In this document: in pieces, positions 23,797 to 35,124 of the stretch
Layout of the letters: every line of letters begins with the position of its first letter
Numbering within the stretch: position 1 is the first letter of the stretch
DNA from: Tuctoria greenei
Taxonomy: Eukaryota > Streptophyta > Magnoliopsida > Poales > Poaceae
Assembly: GCA_036927565.1 (NCBI GenBank)
Contig: JAYESD010000005.1
Span: 152,974,023-153,038,022, forward strand
Length of the DNA stretch: 64,000 bases
Direction of reading: 5' to 3'
Position numbers and translations under genes: made by a program
Notes under the pieces: generated by a model
Told to the model about the DNA's origin: nothing
Seen by the model: the letters and a program-made list of their open reading frames with translations, nothing else
The model's database searches: none

Positions 23797-24589
23797 CCAG
23801 CTCGAAAGCCAACTCAACTCAAATCAGGACCCTAATCCTACTCCGTTCACGAATCAAAATTTTCCATAACTGCTTAGGACTCTTCTATACACAGAAAGAA
23901 GCAATATTAAGACTTCCAAACACATTAGAAACGTATCCCATATTCCTAAAACAACTCAAATTCGTGACCCACACAAAATCCTAACATAACCAACTCGATA
24001 CATTCCATACTGAGCCATTACCGACTCCGCCGCAGCCAAAGTCTTCAACCGATATGATCCGATCTTTCCAACCAGATCTTCCCATCCATAAACCATCTTT
24101 TGAACCATGTTGCCACGTCATGCACCGGATGCATACATGAAAACACCTTCCTTCGACATCCAGTAACATTCATATGCACTGCCCTTGATTCAATCATCCT
24201 GCGCGACCTCCTGCCCCGCTCAACCACAATTCCTCCTGAATTTGGTTGTTGGAACCTCATATCCTCCCTGAGACTACTCCAAAGGATCCTGTCACCAGCC
24301 ATGACTTGAACTCAAGCAACACCTGCACATGAACAAACAACCAATCCGTATGAGCCCAAGTCCGGGACTTGACTCAAGTCAGTTCTGAACACAACACCTT
24401 ACGTGAGCACCTCACATAAGCATGTTGCAAAACCACAGTAAAACGATATCATCCATATCAACCAAAAGACACCAAAAACTTAGAAAATGAATACTAAGCA
24501 ATCTTTCCAACAATGTAAATCAAGTTTGAGACAATTCACACTAAAAGCAGGCACATTGCGATCAAGCTCCGAACCATGCCAAAGCTAAC

Positions 24590-24930
24590 CAGAGCTTCAG
24601 CCGGCGCTTACCAAAGCTAGTTCAACCTAGCGCCGGAGCTTACCAAAGCTACTACAACTTAGCGCCGGAGCTAACCAAAACTAGTCGGAACTAGTCATCT
24701 CAAAAGTCGGAGCTAGAAAAACTTGTTGGAGCTAACCAACATAAGTCGGACCTAGCAAAACATATCGGATCTAACCAACATAAGTCGGACCTAGCAAAAC
24801 ATATCGGAGCTTAACAAAGACATGCCAGAGCTATCAAAGACATGTCAGAGCTAAAGACAAAGCTCACCGGAGCTACCAAAAAACACGTCAGACCTAGATA
24901 AAGAAAGTCAGACCTATTGTCGTACCATGC
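24590..24930 (-). repeat. Degenerate ~20-bp tandem array in copia U3
   Basis: The plus strand shows GTCGGAGCTA-ACCAAAA-CATA-type units repeated about 14 to 16 times, with the clearest copies at 24735-24830 (GTCGGACCTAGCAAAACATA alternating with TCGGATCTAACCAACATAA). It lies upstream of the TATA box on the element's own strand, where enhancer repeats are common. Confidence 0.7.
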
Positions 24931-25032
24931 ACAAGCTCGGAGCTAGAGTCGGCCCTTGCCAAAAAGATGTTATGGCAGCATTCAAAACTTTTATTGTCAA
25001 AGCCAATGTATTCATTACACATAGGTCTCACA

Positions 25033-25980
25033 GATGTGTTTCCAGATGAGTTGCCAGGTATGCCACCTGATCGTGACATAGAGTTTCTTATTGATATAAT
25101 ACCTGGAATTGTACCTATAGCTAAGAGGCCTTAGAGGATGCCTCCTATGGAGTTAGCGGAGCTCAAGAAGAAAATCCAAGATTAGCTACAGAAGGGTTTT
25201 ATTCACCCAAGCTCTTCACCTTGTGGAGCACCAGTGCTTTTCATGGATAAGAAGGATGGGTCCCAAAGGATGTGTGTGGATTACCGGGCTCTCAATGAGG
25301 TGACGACCGAGAACAAGTATATGGTGCCCTGTATAGAGGACTTATTTGATCAAATGAAGGGCGCCTGTGTTTTCTCCAAGATCGAATTGAGGTTAGGTTA
25401 TTTTCAAATGAAGATTAGACCGTCGAACATACCTAAAATGGCTTTCTGGACACGATATGGATGCTACGAGTATACCATTATGTCCTTTGGATTGACAAAT
25501 GCACCTGCATACTTTATGTACCTCATGAATAAGGTCCTCATGGAGTACTTGGATAAATTCGTTGTGGTGTTCATTGATGACATTATGATCTATTCAAGAA
25601 GGGAGGAGGAACATGAGGAGCATTTGAGGCTCACATTGCAGAAATTGTAGGAGCACCAATTAAATGCCAAATTCAGCAAGTGCCAACTTTGGATAATAGA
25701 GGTGTCATTTTTGGGGCATATTATCTTCTGAGGAGGTGTATCAGTTGACCCGGGAGAAGTGAGAGATGTGCTAAAGGTGGGAACCGCCACAAAATGTGAA
25801 AGAAATTAGGAGCTTTTTTGGAATGACTGGATAATACTGTCAATTCATCAAGGATTTCTCCAAAATAGCCAACCCTTGACTGAATTATTAATGAAGGGAA
25901 AAGCTTTCCAATGGACCCAAGCTTGTCAAAACAGTTTTTAGGAGTTAAAGAAGAGGTTAACCACCGCACCAGTCTTTGGT
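25033..25980 (+). pseudogene. Tekay pol, end of protease linker and reverse transcriptase
   Basis: It begins with the conserved FPDELPGMPPDRDIEF linker, then RT motifs: MDKKDGSQRMCVDYRALN, FSKIELRLGYFQMKI, MSFGLTNAPAYFMYLMN and the catalytic VVFIDDIMIYS. Here IDD replaces the usual YLDD, and this is shared with the sister copy. An in-frame stop near 25648 (after LTLQKL) and further stops and shifts at about 25729, 25800 and 25880 break the rest of the palm and thumb. Many stops with recognisable similarity indicate long decay. Confidence 0.85.
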
Positions 25981-26640
25981 TTGCCAGATGTGAGCAAAGG
26001 GTTTGATATCTATTGTGATGCTTCAAGGCAAGGACTTGGATGTGTGCTTATGCAAGAAGGCCAAGTGGTAGCCTATGCATCGAGGCAATTGAAGAAACAT
26101 GAGCAGTACTATCCTACGCATGATCTTGAACTTGCAGCTGTGGCGCATGTCTTTAAAATTTGGAGAAATTACATTCTTTTTCATAGGTGTGAGATTTACA
26201 CGGATTACAAGAGCCTCGAGTACATTTTCATACAAAAAGACTTGAATTTGAGGCAACGAAGATGGTTGGAGCTAATCAAAGATTATGATGTAGGAATGAA
26301 CTATCATCCAGGGAAGGCTAATGTAGTGGTCGTGCTTTGAGTTGGAAAGGAGTAAGCCACCAATTCACGGTTCGAGAATTGCCATCCGAGCTATGCAAGG
26401 AGTTGGAACGGGTGAATATTGGATCTGTGAATGAGATGGGAATAATGGAGTTAAACCCGACTTTGGAACAAGAAATTCGAGAAGGTCAAACGAAGGACAT
26501 GGAAATTCACAAAATCAAGAAGAGGATCCAAGAAGGAAGAGAACTCAGATTTGATGAAGATGATCATGGTACTCTATGGCTTGGAAAGAGGATTGTTGTG
26601 CCTAACATAAAGCAAATTCGAGAGATGACATTGTAGGACG
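25981..26640 (+). pseudogene. Tekay pol, RNase H and linker
   Basis: The Ty3-type RNase H is recognisable from FDIYCDASRQGLGCVLMQ (first catalytic aspartate) through ASRQLKKHEQYYPTHDLELA (glutamate), IYTDYKSLEYIF (aspartate) and RRWLELIKDYDVGMNYHPGK. The frame shifts at about 26330 (VVVVL then stop), just where this family normally has its ADALSRK motif. The linker to integrase continues in another frame, with ELNPTLEQEIREGQTKDMEI to about 26636. Confidence 0.82.
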
Positions 26641-27598
26641 CACACGAGTCGCCTTACTCAATTCATCCCAGCTGTACGAAGATGTGCAAAGACTTGAAAA
26701 CTTGCTATTGGTGGGATAGATGAAAAAGAACATAGTTAAATATGTTGCTTTATGTGATGTGTGTCAATGAGTCAAAGCTGAGCATCAAAGGCCAGTTGGA
26801 CTATTGCAGCCATTAAAGATTCTAGAATGGAAGTGGGAAGAAATTGGTATGGACTTCATAGTTGGATTACCGTGCACCCAATCCGTTTATGACTCGATAT
26901 GGGTTATTGTGGATCGGTTGACAAAATCAGCTCATTTCATTCCCGCCAGGACAACCTATACCACCACAAAGTTAGCAGAATTGTATATGGAGCAAATCTT
27001 GTGCTGACATGGAGTTGCGAAGAAAATAGTCTTGGACCGAGGTTGTCAATTCACCTCTAGGTTCTGGGAGAAACTACATGAAGCTATGTGTAATAAGTTA
27101 AATTTCAGCTAAGCATATCACCCGCAAACTGTTGGACAAACCAAGAGGACCAATCAAATATTGGAACATATGTTGAGATCTTCTGCTTTGAAGCATGGAC
27201 GCGGCTGGGACAAAAGCTTGTCGTATGCTAAATTTTCGTACACTAATAGTTACCAAGCAATTTTGAAGATGTCTCCATATGAAGCACTATATGGAAGGAA
27301 GTGTAGGACACCCTTGTTTTGGAATGAGATAGGAGAGAACCAAGTATTTGGACCTGGTGTATTGCAAGAGGCTGAAAAGCAAGTTCAGACAATCCGTGAG
27401 AATTTGAGTGCCGCTCAATCGAGACAAAAAGGCTTTGCGGATAATAGGCGAAGGAACTTAGCCCTTGAAGTGGGAGACTTCGTATATTTCAAAGTGTCAC
27501 CTATGCGAGGACATAATCGATTTAATGTCAAAGGCAAGTTGGCACCTCGCTATATTGGACCATTCAATATTTTGGGAAAACATGGAGAGGTGGCATAT
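26641..27598 (+). pseudogene. Tekay pol, integrase (5' part, cut by insertion)
   Basis: The zinc-binding HHCC region (26640-26790) is damaged by stops. The core keeps GMDFIVGLPCTQS (first aspartate) and KIVLDRGCQFTSRFW (second aspartate). The segment around the third acidic residue (TVGQTKRTNQILE, near 27140) is interrupted upstream by a stop at about 27110, and the expected glutamate looks changed to lysine. The C-terminal GPY/F-like region (SPMRGHNRFNVKGKLAPRYI, GPFNIL) runs to 27598, where the sister element is inserted. Integrase is joined to a chromodomain at 37830. Confidence 0.85.
27594..27598. repeat. Target-site duplication CATAT (left)
   Basis: CATAT lies before the element at 27599-37824 and again at 37825-37829. 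Removing the insertion and one CATAT rejoins the host integrase frame. Confidence 0.88.
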
Positions 27599-29410
27599 TG
27601 TGACGCCCGGTTCCAAAAACTGAACCAAGCTAACGCATATGTGTGCCCAGGATGTTCAACACACATACACGAGTGCAATCACAAAAGAGTATACAGAAAA
27701 TTACCACAGAACAAGATTAATTATCAGATTTATTACACAAACCATATCATCCTCGAATACAAGCTCTAATGAATATTAATGACAAGTTCAACTAATGCAG
27801 CGGAAATAAACTAATTAAGCAACTATGCAGCATAAGCGACTGGGTATATATGCGCAGCTCCAATCAACACCACAGGCAAAGCTGACGGTAGACACGGCCT
27901 AGAACTCCGCATTATCGCCATTAAACTCCCAATTCTGACCTACAACTGTTGGGGTGGGGGATTGCAAGAGTGAGTACATGTCGTACTCAGCAAGTGCGGA
28001 AAGTATGACATGTGGCTGATTCAAATGATGACAATAATAATGGCAAAGTGCTGAAAAGTACAGTAAAACATTTGAAAAGCAATATATCATATTATATGTA
28101 TGTGAAGTAATCCCATCATAATAACGAGTAATACCATAATACCAAACTGAATTCATTACCATCATCAATAAGTCCAGATTTCACCATTGCCAATAACCAT
28201 ATTCAATACCAGAAATTAAATCCATAACTGTTATCAAACCATAACCATTCCAATACCGAATTCCCTCTAATCATGGAAGTTGTCCAGGTGCTCATAACCG
28301 GGAGCACGGCTATCATGATAGTTTTAGTTAACTCTGCAGAGTTTGTACCTCTTTACCCACGTGTTCGTGATTTCATCACCCATCGGTGACTAAGAACCTC
28401 CCTTATGCCCATGACCCGTCGGTCACATTACACACTTCCATTGGTGTGTGGCCAAGAGATCACAAAATAGCCTTTACAAAGGAATTACTAGCCTATTTAG
28501 ACCCCACTGAGGTTTCACCGGTGGCGATGCCTCCAACTTAGCACATCTTCAACCAAGGGCCCCCTCTTGAGCCATTCGGATACCAGTGTAGTCCCACCAA
28601 TCATCAACAAACTCAATCCGACTACCCCTTCCCCGAGCATCCACAATGGTCCAAACAGCACTAGCAAAGCCCTAATTAATCAGCTACGCCGCACCCATAC
28701 TTGGCCTCGTGGTGGCACTGTAGTCCTGGCTTATTCTCGCATGAACCGGTCCTTAGATCTAAAGCAAGCAAACCACCATAACATCCAACCCGTCCACATA
28801 CCAGGCTTGCTTAGATCACCCATTACCATACCATATTTAACAACTTCATGTTAACCATAATCTCATCCATGCATAATTAAATTGAGTGGTATAGTTATTC
28901 CCATCCCAGTTGATTAATCAAAGCAAAAGGTAAAAAGTCCATCCCGACGCTCTACCATAAATTCCAGGTGACAAGGGTGGTTTAGCAAGTCTAGTAAACT
29001 ACCTACCATAGGGTTCCCATCAAATTGACATAGCATGCAGTTTTACAAACAAAACATTTATTTTAAAAATAGGATCAATATGCTTCAAGGACACTTGCCT
29101 TGCTCTTGCTGTTGATTAGGGTCAAAGCCTTCAAACTCTTGATGTTGTAGATCCTCTGTGGCACTCTCTAGCGCAAATCTGTCTAATCCACACAATAAAC
29201 ATACAAGACAAGAAACACAATCAAAGAGTGCACAAATATTACTCAATATGACATGACATGCATGATTGATGCAAATGCAAGGTAGAACTTGTTACTAGAT
29301 TGCTTTTAATGATCACTAACTAGCTCTAATAGATTTTAACAAGTTTATACAGGTTTGGGGTCGATTAGATCAAATTTTAGAATTAATTCAACACAATTTA
29401 ACCAGAAAGA

Positions 29411-30143
29411 TCGGACTAGTCCGCTAGGGACCGGAAAAGTCCGCACTTGACGAGATCAGCAGATTAGGGTTTTCTAGATCGACGTGATTTTGGATATTAG
29501 GGGTTGAATTCACATAAGGAAGAGAGAATAGAAGGTATACCAGGTGTTTAGAACTCCAATGAACCAAGAAACTTGGAGGTAACACTTGGATCTTGATGAT
29601 CTAGGGTTGGTGATGAACTTGGAGATGAATTGGTGGTGAAGGACGAAACTTGGTGGAGATCTTGATCCTCCTTCGTTTCCTCCTCTTCTTCCTCTTTCTT
29701 GGGATCTTCTCCTCCCTCCTTGATGGTGGCTCCCTACGAACTAGGGTTTGGGTGGGTGGAAAAGTGGCAAATAGATGTCAAACCAAGGGGTTTGGCTGTT
29801 TATATAGAGGTCAAGGCTAGGGTTTGATGGATCTCAAGTTTTTGATGAGTAGAGGCCGGTTTATAGTCCCACATGGGCTCTAAAAGAGTTAGGCATGACG
29901 ACCCTAGGCCCACTTAACGTGAAACCCAAGAAACTAGTCATAAAATAAAAGATCAACTCGGAGTCGCGAAGTATCGGACAAGTCCGGACAGGACCGGACT
30001 AGTCCGAAGTCGTCCAGAGAGAAAATCGGACAAGTCTGGCCAAAAATCGGACAAGTCCAAATTTGAACAGAGAGGAAAAATGGACAAGTCCGTTTTTAGT
30101 CAGAGAGAAATCGAACTAGTCCTCAGCAAAACCGGACTAGTCC
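29411..30143. repeat. Palindromic CGGACWAGTCCG motifs, Tekay 3' LTR
   Basis: The self-complementary 12-mer CGGACTAGTCCG and its variant CGGACAAGTCCG recur at about 29411, 29974, 29995, 30028, 30047, 30085, 30112 and 30132, with spacing of 20 to 40 bp in the upstream cluster. Equivalent clusters occur in all the Tekay-family LTRs of the window. Confidence 0.8.
29798..29807 (-). promoter_or_regulatory. TATA box in Tekay 3' LTR
   Basis: On the minus strand this reads CTATATAAAC. The same position in the 5' LTR is 37332-37341. It lies about 490 bp from the LTR start and just downstream of the palindrome cluster. Confidence 0.65.
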
Positions 30144-30293
30144 GCACTTTCCTATATTTTAAGTGCGGTTTTGCTCCAAATCAATTTTAAATGCTCCGAA
30201 TCAATTTTAAACTCGTTCCTCTTGTTGTGGGCTAATGTTAAACATGTATATGAGTGCATGTAGGGCATGATGCATGAAAATGAGGGTGTTACA

Positions 30294-30311
30294 AACCTAC
30301 CCCCCTTAAAA
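30294..30311 (-). promoter_or_regulatory. Polypurine tract of Tekay element
   Basis: The minus strand reads TTTTAAGGGGGGTAGGTT directly before the 3' LTR. It is preceded by the gypsy motif CTCGAGGACGAGATTC. Confidence 0.88.
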
Positions 30312-30343
30312 TGAATCTCGTCCTCGAGATTCGACACGGAAGA

Positions 30344-32215
30344 GAAGAGATAGGGAAATTCCTTCTTGAGATCATCTTCTATCTCCCAAGTTGCTTATTT
30401 TTAGGTATGGTGCTTCCATTGGACTTTACACCATCGAATCACCTTGTTCCTCGTGACTCCCTCCTTGGTTTCCAAGATTTTGACCGGTTGCTCGGCATAC
30501 GTCAAATCTTCCTCTAGTTCCAATTCTTCCATTGGCACTTGATCTTCCGGTACCCTGAGACACTTCTTGAGTTGGGAAACATGAAACACATCATGTACGT
30601 CTGAAAGATGAGCTGGCATCTCCAACTTATATGCTACTTCTCCTCTTTTGTCCAAAATCTTTAATGGTCCAATATAACGAGGTGCGAGCTTGCCTCTTAT
30701 GTTAAACCTCTTATGACCTCTCATTGGTGACACCTTGAGGTAAACAAAATCTCCTATTTCAAAGGCTAATTTCCTTCTCCTATTATCCGCATAGCCTTTT
30801 TGCCTTGATTGGGAAGCCCTCAAGTTTTCACGAATTATTTGGACTTGCTTTTCGGCTTCTTGCAACACATCCGGACCAAATACTTGAGCTTCTCCTGCCT
30901 CATTCCAGAATAAAGGTGTCCTACACTTCCTCCCATAAAGAGCTTCATATGGTGACATTTTCAAGCTTGCTTGGTAACTATTGTTGTATGAAAATTCCGC
31001 GTATGGCAAGCTTTTGTCCCAACTTTTCCCATGCTTTAAAGCACAAGCTCTTAACATGTCCTCCAAAATCTGTTTGGTCCTCTCGGTTTGTCCATACGTT
31101 TGAGGATGATATGCTGAACTAAAATTCAACCTCGTTCCCAAAGCTTCATGCAATTTTTGCCAAAATCTAGAGGTAAATTGAGAACCTCTATCCGAGACTA
31201 TCTTCTTAGGGACTCCATGTCGACACACAATATGCTCCATGTATATTTCGGCCAATCGTGCAGCTGTATACTTGGTCTTCACAGGGACAAAATGAGCTGA
31301 CTTGGTTAAGCAATCCACAATTACCCAAATTAAGTCATACCCAGACTGAGTACGCGGTAACCCAACTATGAAGTCCATACCAATTTCTTCCCACTTCCAT
31401 TCCGGAATCTTCAATGGTTGGAATAATCCGACTGGCCTTTGATATTCCGCCTTGACTCGTTGACACACATCACACAATGCAACATATTCGGCTATGTCCT
31501 TTTTCATGCTATCCCACCAATAGCAAGTCTTCAAGTCCTTGTACATCTTCGTACAGCCAGGATGAATTGAGTAAGGTGAGTCATGTGCCTCCTTCAATAT
31601 TGTTTCCCGAATATGCCTTACGTTAGGTACTACAATCCTCTTTCCAAGCCATAAGGTACCCTGTTCGTCCTCATCAAATCTGAATTCTCTCCCTTCTTCG
31701 ATTCTTTCCTTGATTTCCTTGATCTCCTCATCTGTGGTCTGTCCTTCTCGAATTTCTTGCTCCAAGGTCGGATTTAACTCCATCATCTCCATCTCATTTA
31801 CAAACCCGAGGTTCAACCGTTTAAAATCCTTACATAACTCGAATGGTAACTCTCGAACCGTGAGTTGATGACTTACTCCTTTTCTACTCAAAGCATCGGC
31901 CACTACATTGGCTTTTCCCGGATGATAGTTGATCCCCAAATCATAATCTTTGATGAGCTCTAACCATCTTCTTTGCGTCAAGTTCAGATCCGTTTGTGTG
32001 AAAATATACTTCAAACTCTTATGATCCGTGTAAATTTCACACCTATGTCCCAGAATATAGTGTCTCCAAATCTTCAATGCGTGTACCATGGCTGCTAGTT
32101 CAAGATCATGCGTGGGGTAATTCTGCTCATGTTTCTTCAATTGTCTTGATGCATAGGCGACCACTTGACCTTCTTGCATCAATACACACCCAAGTCCCTG
32201 TCTTGATGCATCACA
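30344..32215 (-). pseudogene. Tekay pol, RNase H, integrase and chromodomain
   Basis: A single long frame (32215 to 30401) covers the RNase H glutamate and aspartate regions (PTHDLELAAMVHAL, IYTDHKSLKYIF), the linker with ADALSRKG, the integrase zinc finger (HPGCTKMY ... CDVCQ), and the core triad in GMDFIVGLP, VSDRGSQFTSRFW and GQTERTKQILED. The C-terminal KLAPRYIGPLKIL and DVFHVSQLKKCL segments follow. The tail VKILETKEGVTRNKVIRWCK leads into a chromodomain-like segment, which in this lineage is thought to guide integration to marked chromatin. Two stops at about 30392-30400 cut this segment, whose remaining codons run to about 30344. An in-frame stop at 32216 cuts it from RT. Confidence 0.9.
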
Positions 32216-32218
32216 TTA

Positions 32219-33221
32219 GATGTCGAAACTCTTGCTTACATCCGGCAATACCAAAACTGGGGCTGTTGTTAACCTCTTCTTCAACTCCTCAAAACTGTTT
32301 TGACAAGCTTCAGTCCATTGGATCGCCTTTCCCTTCATAGCAACTCCGTCATAGGCTTGGCTATCTTGGAAAAATCCTTGATAAACCGACGGTAATATCC
32401 AGCCATCCCAAGAAAACTCCTTATTTCCTTGACGTTTTGCGGTGGTTCCCACTTCAACACATCTCTTACTTTTCTGAGGTCAACCGATACTCCTCCTCCT
32501 GAGATTATATGACCCAAAAATGGCACCTCTGTCAACCAAAACTGGCACTTGTTGAACTTTGCATACAATTGATGCTCCCTCAATTTCTGCAGCGTAAGCC
32601 TCAAGTGTTCCTCATGTTCCTTCTCATCCTTTGAGTAGATCATAATATCATCAATGAACACCACGACAAACTTATCAAAGTACTCCATGAAGTCCTTATT
32701 CATGAGGTACATAAAGTAGGCAGGCGCATTTGTCAATCCAAAAGACATCACAGTGTACTCATAAGATCCATACCGTGTCCTAAAAGCTGTCTTGGGTATG
32801 TACGATGGTCTAATCTTCATTTGAAAGTAACCTGACCTCAAATCAATCTTGGAAAACACACAGGCACCTTTCATCTGATCAAACAAATCCTCTATACGGG
32901 GCAAGGTATACTTGTTCTTGATTGTTACCTCGTTGAGAGCTCGGTAATCCACACACATCCTTTGGGATCCATCCTTCTTGTCCACGAATAGAACGGGCGC
33001 TCCCCAAGGTGAAGAGCTAGGGCGAATAAAACCCTTCTCTAATTGCTCTTGAATTTGTTTTTGAGCTCCGCTAATTCCATAGGAGGCATCCTATACGGCC
33101 TCTTAGCTATAGGTGCAGTTCCAGGTATTAAATCAATAACAAACTCAATTTCTCGATCGGGTGGCATACCTGGCAACTCGTCCGGAAAAACATCCAAAAA
33201 TTCACACACTACCAGAATCTC
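32219..33221 (-). pseudogene. Tekay pol, reverse transcriptase
   Basis: RT runs from the FPDELPGMPPDREIEF linker (about 33190) through VDKKDGSQRMCVDYRALN, FSKIDLRSGYFQMKI, SFGLTNAPAYFMYLMN and the catalytic VVFIDDIMIYSKDE, then the thumb (LGHIISGGGVSVD, IRSFLGMAGYYRRFI). A one-base loss near 33062 and another near 32340 shift the frame, so only 32335-32985 is continuous. The usual position of YxDD is occupied by FIDD in both Tekay copies here, so this is likely a family trait and not damage. Confidence 0.88.
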
Positions 33222-34853
33222 CTAAATTGCGGCACCGTCCATATGATTCAATTCCAATTGCTTTGGTGCGGTTTGAGATGCTTCAAATTCTATGGTGATC
33301 CCTTCTTCATTGGTCAACTTCACCGTCTTCGTGGCACACTCAATAACTCCATTGTGCTTCCTCAACCTGTCCATACCAAGTATAATATCCAACCCTTGAG
33401 AATCTAAAACAATGAGGTTGGCGGAGAAGTCTACCCCCCTTATTCTAAGGCTTACTTTTGGACATACTATATTTGTCCTCATCTCTCCTCCAGGAGACTT
33501 AACCAACAGAGTAAACTTCATATGAGAGATAGGCAAACTATACTTGGCAACATACTTCGATGCAATGAATGAATGCAATGCTCCAGAATCAAATAACATA
33601 GTCGCGGGGTTGGAGTTGGCGAGAAACACACCGATGACCACGTCATCTGCTTGTTGAGCATCCTCCGTAGAGACATGGTTCACGTTGCCACGAGCAAAAT
33701 TCTGCTGTCCACGGCTTCCTTGTGGCTGTCCTCCATTAGGTCTTGGGTTTTGCCTCGATGCATTGCTTCCTTGACCAAGGCCCGACTTAGGACATTGATG
33801 CGCAAAGTGTCCAGCTTCTCCACAAGTATAACACTTCTTAACCCCACCAGAATTGTTGGGATGAGCTTGGTTTTGAGCATTGGCTCCAGGAAAATCAGCA
33901 CGAGGTGCATAAGGCATTGGAGGCCTAGGTGCTTGCATAACAGGGCGCTGCTGCACAAACTGAGTTGGGCGTGGTGCATAACCAGGGCGTTGAGCAGGAA
34001 TAGAGGAGCTGTAATGAGGCACATTGGGCGGCGCAAAGCGAGGGCGCACATTACTTCCTTGTTTCTATCCTTGATATGGTGCCTTCCTCTTGATTTCTTG
34101 GTCCATCTCACGGATCTTGTTCTCGACCACAATTGCTTTGTCCACAAGCTTCTGGAAATTGACATAATCACAGTTGAGCAATTGCACTTGGATCGTATTG
34201 TTCAATCCCCTCATGAACAAGTATTGCTTCCGGCTGTCCTGGCTAACATCCTCAGGCGCATATCTTGAGAGTTGAGTGAACTTATTGAGATATTCACTCA
34301 TGCTTGATTTTCCTTGTCTCAAGTTCTCAAATTCTTGCCTCTTCAAGATCATAACACCTTCCGGCACATAATGAGAACGGAAACTCTCCTTGAATTCCGC
34401 CCAGGTAATTCTCTCTTGGTTCTCATGAGCATTGCAATAAGAATCCCACCAATCTGCAGCTGCTCCAACGATTTGATGAGAAGCAAATAGCACCTTCTCC
34501 CGGTCACTGCATTGGACAATGGCTAGCTTCTTCTCGACGGACTTGAGCCAATCATCCGCATCCGTAGGGTCTGCGGCTTGAGCAAAGGTTGGCGGCCTAG
34601 TCCTCATAAACTCTCCCAATCGGTTATGAGGAGGTGGGGGTGGCGGTGGAGGCATGTGGGGCTGATTGTTGATATTGCCAGCCTGCAGCTGTCCCATAGT
34701 CTGTATCATGGTCTGCATGATCTGGTTTTGCATGGCCAATAGCTGCTCGATGTTGATAGCTCCCTGAGTAGATCCTTGTCCGATGTTGTTCTGAGGTACT
34801 CCATTGTTCTCCTCCTCATCATTGCCATCCCTCTGGTTGCGAGTCCTCACCAT
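33222..34853 (-). pseudogene. Tekay gag and protease
   Basis: ATG at 34853 starts gag. There is a glutamine/asparagine-rich N-terminus with a run of eight prolines (residues about 69-76), the capsid domain (DADDWLKSVEKKL ... WWDSYCN ... FRSHYVPEGVMILKRQEF), a proline-rich linker and one CCHC zinc knuckle (CYTCGEAGHFAHQC, near 33830). Protease follows in the same frame with MLFDSGALHSFIA, where the usual serine after DSGA is a leucine, and LDIILGMDRL near its end. One in-frame TAG (34065-34067) splits gag; another (33222-33224) ends the protease frame before RT. About 250 bp of leader with no ORF lie between this start and the primer site. Confidence 0.88.
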
Positions 34854-35105
34854 CTGAAGAAAAGCAGTAGGTAAGAATTAGAAAACGTCCCCAACTATAT
34901 GCATCAGGGGATATGAAACTAAACAACTAGCTACACTAGCCTAGGTGGACATGGCAATGCTAAAGCATCCCAAAATCCTCTATTAAGAACACAAGCAACC
35001 AATATATATAGCAAACAACACTCCAAGCAAAAACACATCGATTCCTGAGTGCTCCTATGTGTCCTAAAGTGTCCATTCTATCTAGGTTGCATCCTACGGT
35101 CAACC

Positions 35106-35121
35106 TGTGGCTCTGTTACAA
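35106..35121 (-). promoter_or_regulatory. Primer binding site of Tekay element
   Basis: The minus strand reads TTGTAACAGAGCCACA, two mismatches from the usual initiator-Met primer site. It begins three bases inside the 5' LTR edge at 35125. Confidence 0.7.
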
Positions 35122-35124
35122 ATC

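Larger units (their letters stand above)
1541..25032 (-). mobile_element. Ty1-copia retrotransposon, SIRE/Opie type, broken
   Basis: A minus-strand copia element, about 8.4 kb once the insertion at 3188-18268 and its duplicated 5 bp are removed. Along the minus strand it has a 5' LTR (25032-23183), an initiator-Met primer site, a large gag with zinc knuckle and coiled coil, protease, integrase, RT and RNase H (ending at 2552), a non-coding 3' region, a polypurine tract and the first 58 bp of the 3' LTR. The protein order is copia-type (integrase before RT). The long gag, LTR of about 1.85 kb and sequence style fit the SIRE/Maximus lineage. Several stops and frameshifts make it non-autonomous. 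The right flank at 25033 is gypsy pol, so it probably inserted into that older element. Confidence 0.88.
23183..25032 (-). repeat. 5' LTR of copia element (1850 bp)
   Basis: On the minus strand it begins TGTGAGACCT (25032) and ends CGATCCTACA (23183). Its U3 contains a short tandem array (24590-24930), and a TATA box sits at 23789-23796. The sequence upstream of gag in many grass copia elements has the same 'gctctgataca' junction. Only 58 bp of the partner LTR is in the window, so divergence cannot be estimated well. Confidence 0.85.
27599..30293 (-). repeat. 3' LTR of Tekay element (2695 bp)
   Basis: On the minus strand it starts TGTAACACCC (30293) and ends CCGGGCGTCACA (27599). U3 holds seven CGGACWAGTCCG-like palindromes (29974-30143), a TATA box follows at 29798-29807, and two more palindromes lie near 29411-29445. 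The half from 27599 to about 29060 is the module shared with the solo LTR at 46899-48357. Confidence 0.9.

Noticed and set aside
24045..24309. Small frames within the copia LTR
   Set aside because: LTR DNA with no start context or domain support.
27161..27769. A continuous 202-codon frame crossing from integrase into the inserted LTR
   Set aside because: Only codons up to 27598 are integrase; the last 57 codons are LTR sequence read by accident, not a fusion protein.
29411..30143. A CRISPR-like array of regularly spaced palindromic repeats
   Set aside because: The repeats are 12 bp, unequally spaced, diverged and inside an LTR of a plant retrotransposon. There are no cas genes and the genome is eukaryotic.
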